From NCBI GenBank assembly GCA_036417435.1, contig CM070913.1, positions 7,721,680-7,785,679 on the forward strand: DNA of 64,000 nucleotides. Reading direction: 5' to 3'. Source of the DNA: Inia geoffrensis (taxonomy: Eukaryota > Chordata > Mammalia > Artiodactyla > Iniidae). Shown here in pieces: positions 34,301 through 44,490 of the stretch (position 1 is the first letter of the stretch; each line of letters opens with the position of its first letter). Below the pieces are notes generated by a model that saw only the letters and a list, made by a program, of their open reading frames with translations, was not told the origin of the DNA and made no database searches. Made by a program: the position numbers and the translations under genes.

Positions 34301-36082
34301 TGTTCATTCAAGTTAGAATCTGTCAGAATCCTGCATTAAAATGCAACTGAGCCCCAAGTCCCACACATATGAAGTAGCCCTTTTCCAGGAACCAAGTCAC
34401 GAAAAGTGCTGTTTCTACCAACTGGGGACACAGTGGGTGTGAGTGGGAGTCTCCATTAGTTTTGCATCTGATTGGCAAAGAGCAACTTCCTGGTCTGAAG
34501 GCTGACTGACTTCTGGGAAGGAATGTCAGCTCGCCTCAGAATGGCCATTATGTTAACTTCTGCTTAGATAACACTCAACAGTTCTCCTTCCTGGAGAACA
34601 GTGATGAGTATCACAAATCTCTCTCTAATCTAGCTCAAGAAATCACGCAGTTTAGCATCCAAATCAGGCCTTCTTTGTTTGTTTGAAAGAGCAGCAGGTT
34701 ATCTGAAGCAAAGAGTGTAAGAACTAGCCTAGGCCTATCAACTCCTCAGTAAACCTGCTCGCTGTGGCTCTGCAGCGCAGAAAGTGCCGGCCGCCTACCT
34801 TCTGGTTCCCAATGTCCACCAGCTCCACGGAGCCCCCCAGCTGCTTGATGTCGGCGGCAGCGACCTCCATCATCCTCCTGATCTCGCCTCTCTTCTCCGG
34901 CCATGCAGACACGCTCTGGATGGCCACCCATTCTGCAAGTTTCTGTTTGTGGATAATAAGCAGATGGGATTCTGAAAAGGTGCTCCTTGAGGAAGGAAAG
35001 TACTCACAAGTGTGCCACTGTCAGGCCCACAGAGGTCACTTGCTACCTGCAGCCACTCCATTTGGAACATGCTGCCCAGACGCAGAAGAAGAGCTCCATG
35101 GCAGCTGCTTTTTGCTTTAGATGTAAAGGGATTGCCTGTATTGACCCTACACCAAGAACTATACAGCATGACAGGAAAATCGTTCAACATTAAGCATGAC
35201 ATGAGTGTAAGATGTACAAGGTTCCACAAACACGTTTATATCTGCATCTGACAAAATTACAACTGAAAGATACAGAAAATACCCAATATTTTCAGAGTCC
35301 AAGTTGGCTTATTTATCATCCTGATGATGGCCAAGTTCTCTAAAATGTAAGTTTTAGAATGAGAACTCTAAAAATTTCACCTGAAATATGTCTACCAAGG
35401 ACGATTTTAACGTATGATTCTTTAAGTTAACAACAAGAAATAGATTAATACGTAACATTACCAAATCATTTAAAACATGCTAAATGTAAAATAGTTCTTT
35501 ATATCTATCACAAGAATAAACAAAAATCTTCAATTAGCTTTGCCATTTCTAGAAACATGTATTAAGAGTTTCTGTCAAAAGCCAACTTATATACTGTAAT
35601 GAGAAAGCAGAGGAAAAGACCTCTAGACAATACACATTTTTTAGTTACTTTTTTTTGTGGTGAGAACACTTAAGATCTACTCAAGTACACGACACAGTAT
35701 TGCTGACTATAATCACCATGCAGTGCACTGGATCCCCAGAACTTACCCATCTTGTAACTGAGGTTTGTACCCTTTGGCCAACACCTCCCCAGTTCCCCAC
35801 CCGCCCCCACCCGACAACCACCGTTTGACTCTCCACTTCTCTGAGCGCAACTTTTTCAGATTCCACATGTGAGATCACACTAGCGTTGGTCTTTCTCCAT
35901 CTAGACAGTATTTTTAACACTTGATTAGAACAGCATAATTCATGTTAGCTTCTTGAAAGTTTCTCTGGGTGCCATGGAATTAAACTGAACTTGAATGCTC
36001 ACTAGCATAAACATTCCCTTACCTTAACGTAGCGATCCTGATTCTCATCAACGTACTTAAACAGGGCAGTGAGGGCCGACAT
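22282..36082 (-). CDS. CNDP2: Cytosolic non-specific dipeptidase (carnosinase 2), complete coding region, 11 coding exons
   Basis: Cytosolic M20-family dipeptidase of glutathione (Cys-Gly) and general dipeptide turnover, also known to form N-lactoyl amino acids. Coding exons: 36082-36023, 34942-34799, 31427-31265, 29202-29114, 27629-27429, 27174-27090, 26335-26175, 24370-24206, 23241-23100, 22887-22740 and 22351-22282. They sum to 1428 nt, 475 codons plus TGA, the family's usual length. Zinc and catalytic residues are all present: His99, Asp132, Glu166 (base), Glu167, Asp195, His228 from the dimerisation domain, and His445. No signal peptide is seen, fitting a cytosolic enzyme. An in-frame TGA six bases before the ATG fixes the start. 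All introns are GT-AG except the one after 24206, which starts GC. It lies 2.3 kb upstream of its paralogue CNDP1 on the same strand. Confidence 0.97.
22740..22887 (-). CDS. CNDP2: CNDP2 coding exon (residues 404-453, His445)
   Basis: 148 nt coding [20 protein letters not shown] and ending with the conserved [12 protein letters not shown] segment, where His445 is the last zinc ligand. Acceptor CCTCAG, donor GTGAGG. Confidence 0.97.
23100..23241 (-). CDS. CNDP2: CNDP2 coding exon (residues 357-404)
   Basis: 142 nt coding [20 protein letters not shown] to AGRRALKT with one base carried over. Acceptor CTTCAG, donor GTCAGA. It returns from the dimerisation domain to the catalytic domain. Confidence 0.96.
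24206..24370 (-). CDS. CNDP2: CNDP2 coding exon (residues 302-356), followed by a GC donor
   Basis: 165 nt, phase 0, starting [20 protein letters not shown] and ending TPEVVSEQ. Acceptor TCTGCAG. The intron begins CAG|GCACGT, so the donor is GC rather than GT. The next GT (four bases on) would shift the frame, and the following exon starts precisely at the expected VTSYLTKK. Confidence 0.95.
26175..26335 (-). CDS. CNDP2: CNDP2 coding exon (residues 248-301)
   Basis: 161 nt starting [20 protein letters not shown] and ending LLHDCK, part of the lid/dimerisation domain. Acceptor CTCCAG, donor GTGCTG (weak consensus). It is more diverged from human than neighbouring exons but fully open. Confidence 0.95.
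27090..27174 (-). CDS. CNDP2: CNDP2 coding exon (residues 220-248, His228)
   Basis: 85 nt coding [20 protein letters not shown] and the helix to LIMLMG. His228 is the dimerisation-domain histidine that reaches into the partner's active site. Acceptor CCGCAG, donor GTGAGT. Confidence 0.96.
27429..27629 (-). CDS. CNDP2: CNDP2 coding exon (residues 153-219, Glu-Glu and Asp195 motifs)
   Basis: 201 nt, phase 0, starting [20 protein letters not shown]. It carries the catalytic base Glu166 and ligand Glu167, then Asp195 in ISDNYW, and ends ICYFFVE. The acceptor is GCCCAG. The donor is GTCTGT, off consensus at +3/+4, but it is required for an in-frame join to VECSN of the next exon. Confidence 0.96.
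29114..29202 (-). CDS. CNDP2: CNDP2 coding exon (residues 123-152, Asp132 motif)
   Basis: 89 nt coding [20 protein letters not shown] through QKTCQ; Asp132 bridges the two metals. Acceptor TTCCAG, donor GTACGC. Cys151 stands where the human protein, as I recall it, has Gly. Confidence 0.96.
31265..31427 (-). CDS. CNDP2: CNDP2 coding exon (residues 69-123, His99 motif)
   Basis: 163 nt starting [11 protein letters not shown], with the M20 signature [10 protein letters not shown] holding zinc ligand His99 and Asp101, and ending VERDG with a split Gly codon. Acceptor CCTCAG, donor GTAGGG. Same length and phase as CNDP1 exon 4. Confidence 0.97.
34799..34942 (-). CDS. CNDP2: CNDP2 coding exon (residues 21-68)
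   Basis: 144 nt, phase 0, starting [20 protein letters not shown] and ending VDIGNQK; acceptor AAACAG, donor GTAGGC. This is the N-terminal helical region of the catalytic domain, matching human CNDP2 almost residue for residue. Confidence 0.97.
36023..36082 (-). CDS. CNDP2: CNDP2 first coding exon (residues 1-20)
   Basis: Twenty codons, [20 protein letters not shown], ending at donor GTAAGG. The ATG has A at -3, and an in-frame TGA at 36088-36086 rules out an upstream extension. The exon itself begins in 5' UTR at 36112 after a pyrimidine-rich acceptor ending CCAAG. Confidence 0.95.
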
Positions 36083-36112
36083 CTTTCAACCACACCGCAG
36101 GCCTTGGAGATT
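36083..36112 (-). other. CNDP2: CNDP2 5' UTR portion of exon 2
   Basis: Thirty bases between a strong acceptor (TTCTTCTTCCTTCCAAG on the minus strand) and the ATG. It holds the in-frame TGA at 36088-36086. Confidence 0.8.
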
Positions 36113-36818
36113 CTTGGAAGGAAGAAGAATCTATCAGTGCTGCCTCGAGACAGGGTCCAACTGATCAACAGGCCTGGAGGCACTTGTGCAGGATCATAAA
36201 CTGGACTCCACCCCCAGATCAGCACTGGATGCAGTCGTCACGAGGACTCCAGCAAGTGACCTCAGCAGATACAGTGGTTCTGGAAAGCAGTCAGAGGCTC
36301 AGGCTGATCTCCATTCTTTTTTCAGAAGGAAAAAAGGTACACAGAATTGTGTGTCCAAATGGAAGGTAATCGAAGGAAGGACCTGAGTTGAAGACAATCT
36401 GATATAAATTAAAAGCAGGTACTCCCCAGGAGCACTGACATACCAGCATTTTAAAACGTTTCTTAAATTTTAATTTTACTCTCTTAAAGCCCACAACTTC
36501 CCCTTACTATTACCACAGAGGAAATAATCACTCCGAGGCTCCCAGCAAAAATGTCACATCTTGTCTCTCTGCCACAAACCAACAACACAGCAAACAAAGC
36601 CCGAGGAGAGGATCGTAATTCAGTGTAAGGAAACTGACAACCTGGGCCCAGAAACAGCCGAGACAACGTACGAAACTCCACTAGGGCCCGATTAAGATTA
36701 AAGAAACTTCCAGCCTCCCAGGTGCATTTTCTAACATCCAGTTTCTGCTCTGTGTGACCCAACATGTCCTGCTCCACCTTACAAATACAGGGGAAAAGAA
36801 ATCATGTGACCCATCATC

Positions 36819-36946
36819 TGTTTTGTTTGTTTGGCCGTGTCTCAAGGCATGCAGGATCCTATTGACAGTTCCTCAACTAGGGACTGAACCTGTGCCCACT
36901 GCAGTGGAAGCTCGGAGTCCCAACCACTGGACCGCCAGGGAAGTCC
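36819..36946 (-). mobile_element. CHR-family SINE, short
   Basis: Ends CACTGGACCGCCAGGGAAGTC, the inverse of the CHR head, within CNDP2 intron 1. The tail side is TTTGTTTGTTTGG. Confidence 0.75.
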
Positions 36947-38160
36947 TGACTCATCTTCTTTAAAACCTGGAATCAATATGAAGCACAGAAAATCCTGGAA
37001 TTGGCACCTTCAAAATTGGTTCTCCCCCCTTCCTCCAACTGACAACTCAGGTTCCATCACGTGGCAAGACTCAAACCTCAGCAGTGACAGGAAGAAAGTG
37101 CTCAGGGACAGGGAGCAAACTCAGCACCGCAGTGACAGGAAGTATTTCAGAACTGCAGCTGCAGAGTCACAAGACCCTACTACATCTCTGTAGTCACGGA
37201 GCAGGACGCCAGAAAAGCGCCTGCGTGTGGACACACTGGAGTTAAAGAGCATCTTTTTCTTGGTATAGGATTCTGAAGTGACTTCTAAAGACAGGAGAGA
37301 CTTTATCCACTGAGACATGAAGCCTGGCAACAGATCGAGGAAGTGCAGTGTAAGTTGAGTAAGGTCAATCCTCTTCCCACACCCATAAAAGAGCATACAA
37401 ACCTTCCAGCCAACTCAGAGGGTTTCAGCTGAGGCTCTTACCTCAAAGACAGGGATCCCTGAATGCAGAGGCACAGCATACAAGTCAAAGCTTTCAATCA
37501 CAAAAGAAACCCTATTTAGCAGGACAATATGCTACATCAGGTAGTTTTCATTTGAGTTTCTGGTCATTAAACGCCACAAATCCCACACTCACTGTGATAT
37601 ATTCTCATTAATATTATGTTCTTTGAGGCCCAATTAACCAATGGCCTTCCCGCAAAAGTCAAAGATTCAACTATCTAAGCTGCACCTTTTATCAAAGGAG
37701 AGTAACCAGAGACCGAGATGGACTGTTCAGCTCTGCAAACCACCTCGCCAAGGCTGGAGCAAAAGCAACTGCTCCTCTGAACTGCTAACCCAGAGAGGTC
37801 AGGCCAGGTCCATTTCTCCTTCCCACTCACAGTTCTGGTTATTCTCCTTTCACCATCACTTCTTTTTTTTTTTTTCTTTTCTGCGGGCCTCGCCGAGGGA
37901 GGGTCGAGAGACCGGCACGCGCGCTTCCTCCCCGCCGCCCCAGAGCCCGGACCTCCGAGCGGGCCTTTTGACCCCGACACCCTCTTCTCCCGTCAGGCCG
38001 GCCACACGCGGAGCGGGCCTTTGTCCTCGGCCCCCCAGCCACGCCCGGCCTCCCCTGCTCCCCCGGAGGCGGCCCGGGGCCCCACGCTCCCGGCCTACGC
38101 CCGGCTGCTGCCGGCGCCCTCAGGGGCCTCCCCGCCTAGCGGTCCGTGACAGCTGCTCAC

Positions 38161-38200
38161 CAGGCCGCCGCTGCCGCCTCGCCGCTTCCGTACCACGTGC
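38161..38200 (-). other. CNDP2: Candidate CNDP2 non-coding first exon
   Basis: Inside the CpG island a donor GTGAGC lies at 38160-38155 on the minus strand, with CCAAT and GC boxes 50-130 bases upstream, a normal TATA-less arrangement. The 5' end is a guess. A rival first exon ends at 38447 before donor GTAGGT (38446-38441). The sequence alone cannot choose, and both may be used. Confidence 0.5.
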
Positions 38201-38248
38201 CCCGGTCACGCCCCCGGCGTGGGCCCGCCCCGCCGCCGCCGCCCCGCC

Positions 38249-38276
38249 CACCAATCCCCGCCCACCAATCCCCGCC
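38249..38276 (+). repeat. Tandem 14-bp CCAAT/GC-box duplication
   Basis: The unit CACCAATCCCCGCC occurs twice head to tail, giving two CCAAT boxes and two GC boxes 14 bp apart in the CNDP2 promoter. Confidence 0.85.
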
Positions 38277-39814
38277 CTTGTCCGGACAGCTGGCGTAGCC
38301 CCGCCCCCGCCGCCGTGACGTCGACCAATCGCGAGCCTTTCTGGAGACGGCGTCGCCCCGCCCCCACGGTCGCCCCGCCCCTCCTCTGAGCGGTACGGGG
38401 GCGGGGCGGGCTGAGACCCGGGGAGGCGGGGCTCCGAAGCACCTACCTGGGCGGCGACATACTTCCGTCCACCGCCTAGTGCTTTCACGGTGAGGTACGA
38501 GAAGTGGTCTTTCGTGCAAGGTGGTCCGAAGTGGGGGCGCCCACACACACCCCGAACCCTCCCGCCGAAAGCTCCCGTCCCCGCAGGCTTCTGAGGGGCG
38601 CGCGTTGCAATTTCACATACCTTTGGCACTTCGCTCGCCAAGCCTTCACCAGTACCATTGCTGAGAGGGGGAAATATTTTGCTATTTAGTCTTCCAATAA
38701 TCCTAGGAATTAATGAAGAAAGTAGACCCACCATTTACTTATTCAGCATCTACTACTTCTCTTTTTAACCCTTACAAGGATCCCTGGGGGTACGATTATC
38801 TCCGTTAGAGTATTCCCCCAAAATTTGGCAAAACTTTTACCCCTCCCACATTCTTTGTTGTTTTAATAACAAGTTTAATAGTTGCAAGGGATGTAGTTTC
38901 CCACACCCTGTAAATATTTTAAAATTAAATTACCTAAATTTTTACATGGTTTGTTTTTCCTTCGAAATTCTATTTCCATCCATATCCCTCACAGAATTTT
39001 GTCAAATTATAACACGTTTATACTTGAGAGTCTTTTATTGATGATACTATCATACTTCTCTGCAACAGAATATGTATAAAAATTTAAATTAGTATTTACT
39101 GTAGCTAGAAAGTTCTAAGTGTTAAATCTTTCCTCTGGGCTAAATTCTCATTACAATTATTAGTGTACATGATTGATTTAAAAAACCACCTACATATATT
39201 ATACGCTTTGGTAAAGAATTTTTAGCTATTTAAAGTAATTTATTGGAAATATATCCTTTACTCATATCTATTAGGCTTTAAAAAAATTAGTTCAGTTATC
39301 TATAAATGAGATTATTGCTCTAATGAGACAGGATTCGGTGAAAAACACAGCCAGAAAAAGGTGATTTAGAATAAAATCCATAATACATTACTCATATATT
39401 AAAATTTTATGGGCATGTGGTAGAAATAAATAAGAGAAATGAGGAAGCTTGGGTCCAAGTAAAAAGTGAGTGTGCATTTACAGTACCTAATAATCATTTG
39501 ACAAAAGTTAATGAAAATGTTTCTCATGCAAATCGGAATAAAAGTTAAGAAAATGCACAATTTAATCTTGATACAAAACTCTTTTACTTGGAAATATAAT
39601 GTTAATTGTCAGAAGGTGGAACTTTCTATCTCCTACCCCCTGAAATAAAGCAAAACGTGTAACAGACAGGTGGTCTTGAGTGAGGAGGCGTTCTCCAATA
39701 ACATACTTTCAAACTGTATTTCAAATTGTCCCTTTGTTTGGAGCATTTTGGCTTTTAAAGAGGTAATAAATGTACAGCACTTAGAACGATGCCCGCGGTT
39801 GAGTGTCTGGGTCT

Positions 39815-40150
39815 TCTCAGGCTGCTATAACAGAATATCAAAGACTGGATAGCTTATAGATAAAACAGAAATATATTTTGAACAGTTCTGGAGGCTGGAA
39901 GTCTAAGATCAAAGTGCTACCAGGTTCAGTGTCTGGTGAGAGCCCGCTTCATGTACGCTGTCTTCAATGCAACCTCCCATGGCAGAAAGCTCTCTGGGGT
40001 CTCTTTAATAAGGATGCTAATCCCATTAATGAAGGTTCTGCCCTCATGACCTTATCACCTCCCAAAAGGTCTAATACCAAATACCTCCAAATACCATCCC
40101 CTTGGGGATTAGGTCTCAACATATGAATTTCGGGAGGACACAAACCTGCA
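39815..40150 (-). mobile_element. MaLR (MST-like) LTR
   Basis: Reverse complement of an MST LTR: GGCTGCTATAACAGAATATC, the GGTTCAGTGTCTGGTGAG block, CTCATGACCTTATCACCTCC and the AACATATGAATTTCGGGAGG end. Confidence 0.8.
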
Positions 40151-41118
40151 GTCTGTGTAGCTCTATCTTGTAAAGGAATGCAGGAAGGCAATAAGGACAG
40201 CAGGTGGCTCCACTGTCAGCAGGTTCTCAGGTTTATCTGCTGTAGGAGAGAGAAAACATGGAATTAGGGCAGCTGGAAGTTGGTGCCCTTAAAACTTTCT
40301 AAACCCTTCTTTAAAAGTCTTCTTGTGCCCATAGGTATTTCAGTCTGAAGACCACTGCCTTACCCAGCGATTAAGTAAATGAGCTAATATTTAAACCTAA
40401 GGGTACACAGCTGGAAATCTCCAGCAGGTGGCGATGCAATCCAGTCCTTCTTGGGTAAAGGAAGCTTTGCAGGTTGCTCGGTATTGACAAATCTGATCTT
40501 AGTTTAAAGAGCTAAGTAAACAGGTTTCACTTCTTTGCTGGATTTTTTTGGGGAACAGAGACACTATGAGAGAAGACAAAGAAAGAGTTATGTGGTCGGG
40601 TGACCAGAGGTTGGGTGCTTCAGAAAGAGAAATGACATGACATTCTGAGAACGTAGGGAATATCAGCTTCGCGAAAGTTACTATTGGTTACAGATCCATT
40701 GATACAACATTAGATCGTGCTTCTAATCACCACGATTTTCAGTTCCCAGCATGGTCACAGAGCTTAGTCTCCAGACTCCCAGGCAGCTCTGTTTAACCAA
40801 GCTTAACTAAGCACACAGACCATGGGAGCACCCATCACCCTGGAAGTTTGAGAATTTTCCTGGGCACAGGGGCCACTTTGGAGAGCCTAATTGTTCTCAG
40901 AAACCCAGATGCAGAGAAGTGGTAGGTCACCACGTTAGATGCCTGCCAAGTTGGCACAAACAGAGAACAGCAGGGGAGGAGGCTAGGAGGGGGCAGCAGA
41001 CGCCAGCCTTGCTCCACACGCCTCAGCCCCAAAGGGGCTGCTGCACTCCAGTCCCCCCCACAGTGGTCTCTGCGGGTCTCCCTCAGTGTGTCTGTCACAC
41101 ACCACCCCTCATTCTTTT

Positions 41119-41457
41119 TTTTTAATATATAAATAAATTTATTTTATTTATTTATTTTTGGCTGTGCTGGGTCTTCGTTGCTGCGTGTGGGCTTTCTCTA
41201 GTTGCAGCAAGCAGGGGCTACTCTTCGTTGCGGTGCGCAGGCTTCTCATCGTCGTGGCTTCTTGTTGCAGAGCACAGGCTCTAGGCGCGTGGGCTCAGTA
41301 GTCGTGGCTCGCGGGCTCTGGAGCGCAGGCTCAGTAGCTGTGGCGCACAGGCTCAGTTGTTCCGCAGCATGTGGGATCTTCCCGGCCCTGGGCTCGAACC
41401 TGTGTCCCCTGCATTGGTAGGTGGATTCTTAACCACTGTGCTACCAGGGAAGCCCAC
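41119..41457 (-). mobile_element. CHR-family SINE (CHR-1-like)
   Basis: Antisense copy starting with T-rich tail and ending ACCAGGGAAGCCC. The 10-bp duplication CCTCATTCTT flanks it at about 41107 and 41462. Confidence 0.88.
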
Positions 41458-43904
41458 TGCTCCTCATTCTTTATGACAGGGACCAGGCAGCCCTTGGAGA
41501 CTCAAAGGCTGAGACTGAGCTTTCTAGTGGTCTCACCATCCCCATCCTAGGGAGACGGAAGGTCTGATCCAGAGCGGAAGCAGCAGCATAGATGTAGCGG
41601 CCGCGGGCTCCACGTAACCAGGATTCACGTTTCATACTTCACCCGCCTTACCCCCCGCCACGTCCCCAAGTAGAGCATCCAGGAGCCACGGGTTGGTGTC
41701 TATCCTCCCTATGAGCTAGGGATTAGGTCTCCGCCCAGAACCCCTCTCTCCAGAGCGAAGGCTCTCACAGGCAGGGCATGCAGCAGTCTTTGTGGGCAAC
41801 AGTTTTTTACTTAACAAATATCTTCATGTTTTCCTATTCCTGACCCAGGAGGATATTTCAAAAATAAGACAGAAAATGAGCTGGGAAAGGTAGGGCAGCT
41901 TCTACTGAGGACACTTGCTTTGTTCCGATTCCTCACCGGTTACACATCACTCCAGGGTAAGGCCCATGCCCAGTGTGTCTTCTGAGCCCGGGGATAAGGC
42001 CCTTAGTTCCTGGGGGAGAGAGAAGCACACAGGTGCTAAGACGGAAGGGGCTTCCTAGAGAGAGCTGCCCACAGACCGCTGGGTACCACGCACGGCCACG
42101 GCCACTGGATGGCCAACGTCCACCCTGAGGGCCCAGCAGTTACCCGAGGAGTCCACGGCACCCTTGCCTTTGGTTCCTGCTCCCCATGAGTCCGCTTCCA
42201 CTTTCTACTCAGACACTGAGAATTCGTTTCCTTTGCTTCAAGTTGAAATTTCTCAACAGAGAGCATATGACTGGTTTAGCAAGTCACCATTAGGAGTCAA
42301 TTCCCCTGCCAGGCAGAAGGTCTGGCCAGGTTCGAGCCAGGCCAGCAGCCTGCATGATGACGGCTGCCTCTGGGTCGGGCTCCCCAGCTGGTGCAACCCC
42401 AATCTGGCCAAGGGGGTAACGTCCCAGCTCAGCACGGCGCTCTGTGCTGCAGGAGCCCAAGACAGACGCGGTCTGCAGTTGACGGTGGATGGGGTGGCAT
42501 GACTGCGGCCCCTGCCTGGCCTGGCCTGTTCCCCAGCATACGGGACACGGAACAGGAGAGTCTTCTAGCAGGTGGGACTCTGGGGGCAGTTGGCCCTGGC
42601 CCTCTGGGGATTCGGGCAGAAGTGACAGAAGCTTCCATTCCAATTTGGGGTCAGGTCAGGACGCTGTCCCAGCACTAAAAGAAAAAGGACTGCTTTTATC
42701 CTCAAGACAAAAGCTACTGCCGACTCAGTACCGACTTCTTGACTTAATGGTTTCCAGGACAGCACTTTCATCCAAGAACCTGGAGGTGCCACCCCGGGCA
42801 GAGAAATGTGAGTAGGCATGTAAGAGATGGAAACGAGAGCTTTTAAGTCACTACTTTGAAGAAAACTCCAATTATTCCGACGACTCCCCCCTCCCCACCC
42901 CCCAAACTAAAAAACAACTAGAACAGCAGCAGCTGCAGTGGAGCCTGGTCTTCACCTTTGAAATCAGCGTTTCCTGCTCTCTGGCCTGGAACAATTATGT
43001 GACACCTTAACTCTGAGTATATTTAAGAACGTCAGTTGAGTGAATTCATAAACCCCCCTGCAATTTTCTCTAATTCAATGAAGTCTATGTTGACTATGCC
43101 AAAGATTTTCAAGTTCAAAGAGCTTGAAAGAGCTTCAAGATATAAGACTCTGCTGTTTCCCCTAATATTTATGAGCTTTTTACAAAGGTCAATGAAAGCA
43201 CCGTGGAACTGGAATAAGTATCCACGTGCCACGGTTAACATTTAGACTCCATAGTTCTGGCTCTCTGCCTTGTGCTGTCACGTCCAGGCATCCAGGACAG
43301 TCCCCTCTCTGTTTTACAGCAAGTGTTCTTAGCCATGTATTTTTTACTAGAGATAGAGTTCGGCTGTTGTGTGTCTGAAAAGGGGCTTTGTTGTCAGGTT
43401 AGCGCTGAATTTTCTTTTTTCATGTTTGCCTTTTCAGAGATATGCTTTTGTTGATGATCTCAATTGCCACACAGATCTTCACAATGTAACACTTTTGGAA
43501 AGAGTGTTCTGAAAATCACGGTTGTGTCATATCAACAAAAAGCTGTAGGAACTGAGAACGTTGAATGTGGGTCGCAAGTCCTGAATTAGTCTAGTGCCTG
43601 ACACACAGTAGGTGCTCACTAAACGTGGAGAATGAGTGGACAAATGAATGGACGGATAAAGCTATTCTTTCTGTCATTCTTTCCTCCCCTGCCTCAGAGG
43701 GTCCCCTTCAACAGGTGTATCTTATAGGTGTAGTGACCGGGAAGGAAAGTTACAATGCTCTCCCTTCCTCCAGTCTTCCTGGGTTGGATGTCTTCCGTCT
43801 ACAGGTGTGACAGCATCACCTTGATTCCAAATTCATGGAATCCATGAATTTGCCTTAAAAAAAAAAAGTTATGACTCTCAATATACAAAAAAGTTAAGTT
43901 TGGC

Positions 43905-44335
43905 AGAATTTCCAAAAAGTTTCTTTTTTACTGTAGTAAGAACAATAACATGAAATCTAACCTCTGGACAGATTTGTAAGTGCACAAATAGGTACCATGT
44001 TGATCTCTTGGGCTTATTCACCTTGCATAACTGAAACCTTATACCCATTGAATTACATCTCCCCATTTCTCCCTCCCCAGCCCCTGGCAAGCACCAATCT
44101 ACTCTCTGTTTGTGAGTGTGATTATTTTATCGATAGATGCCTCATAAGTGGAATCATGCAGTATTTGTCCTTCTGTGTCTGGCTTCTTTCCCTTAGTACA
44201 ATGTCCTCAAGGTTCATCCTTTTGTTGTATATGATAGAACTGCCTTCTTTTTTTATGGCTGAATAATATTCTGCTATACGTATATACCACATTTTCTTTA
44301 TCATCTGTCAATGAACATTTAGCTTATTTCAAAAC
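43905..44335 (-). mobile_element. LINE-1 3' end (main part of an inverted insertion)
   Basis: Minus-strand reading gives the L1 3' landmark ATAGCAGAATATTATTCAGC and the CTCAAGTGAAATAAGCC-like region. It adjoins an oppositely oriented L1 piece at 44341. Confidence 0.8.
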
Positions 44336-44340
44336 TTTAA

Positions 44341-44490
44341 AAGTAGAACTACCATATGATCCAGCAATCCCACTTCTGGGTATTTATCCAAAAGAACTGA
44401 AATCAGGGTCTTGAAGAGATATTTGCACTCACATGTTCACTGCAGCCTTATTCCAATAGCCAAGATGTGGAAACAATTCAAAAAGTATTT
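44341..44490 (+). mobile_element. LINE-1 fragment, inverted 5' part
   Basis: Contains CCATATGATCCAGCAATCCC and CAATAGCCAAGATGTGGAAA, the L1 segment directly upstream of that in 43905-44335 but on the other strand, as in a twin-priming inversion. Confidence 0.8.

Larger units (their letters stand above)
22352..36022. other. CNDP2 introns 2-11
   Basis: Introns range from about 0.25 to 3.4 kb. They are mainly unique, GC-rich in the 22-31 kb half and AT-rich at 31.5-36 kb. I see a MIR-like fragment near 33960-34020 but no nested gene, tRNA or recognisable small RNA. Confidence 0.6.
37900..38600. promoter_or_regulatory. CpG-island promoter of CNDP2
   Basis: Very GC- and CpG-rich compared with its flanks. 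It contains many GC boxes (CCCGCCC), three CCAAT boxes on the plus strand (38251-38255, 38265-38269, 38325-38329), a CRE-like TGACGTCG at 38316-38323 and an E-box CACGTG at 38194-38199. There is no TATA box. This fits a housekeeping-type promoter for a widely expressed enzyme. A plus-strand donor (GTGAGG at 38490) suggests it could also fire divergently. Confidence 0.8.

Noticed and set aside
37641..38318. 225-codon plus-strand frame over the CNDP2 promoter
   Set aside because: Low-complexity Pro/Arg-rich translation of a CpG island; no domain, and it runs through the putative exon 1 on the other strand.
38120..38734. 204-codon minus-strand frame upstream of CNDP2
   Set aside because: GC-rich DNA lacks stops by composition. 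It contains candidate 5' UTR exons but no recognisable protein, and the CNDP2 ATG has an in-frame upstream stop.
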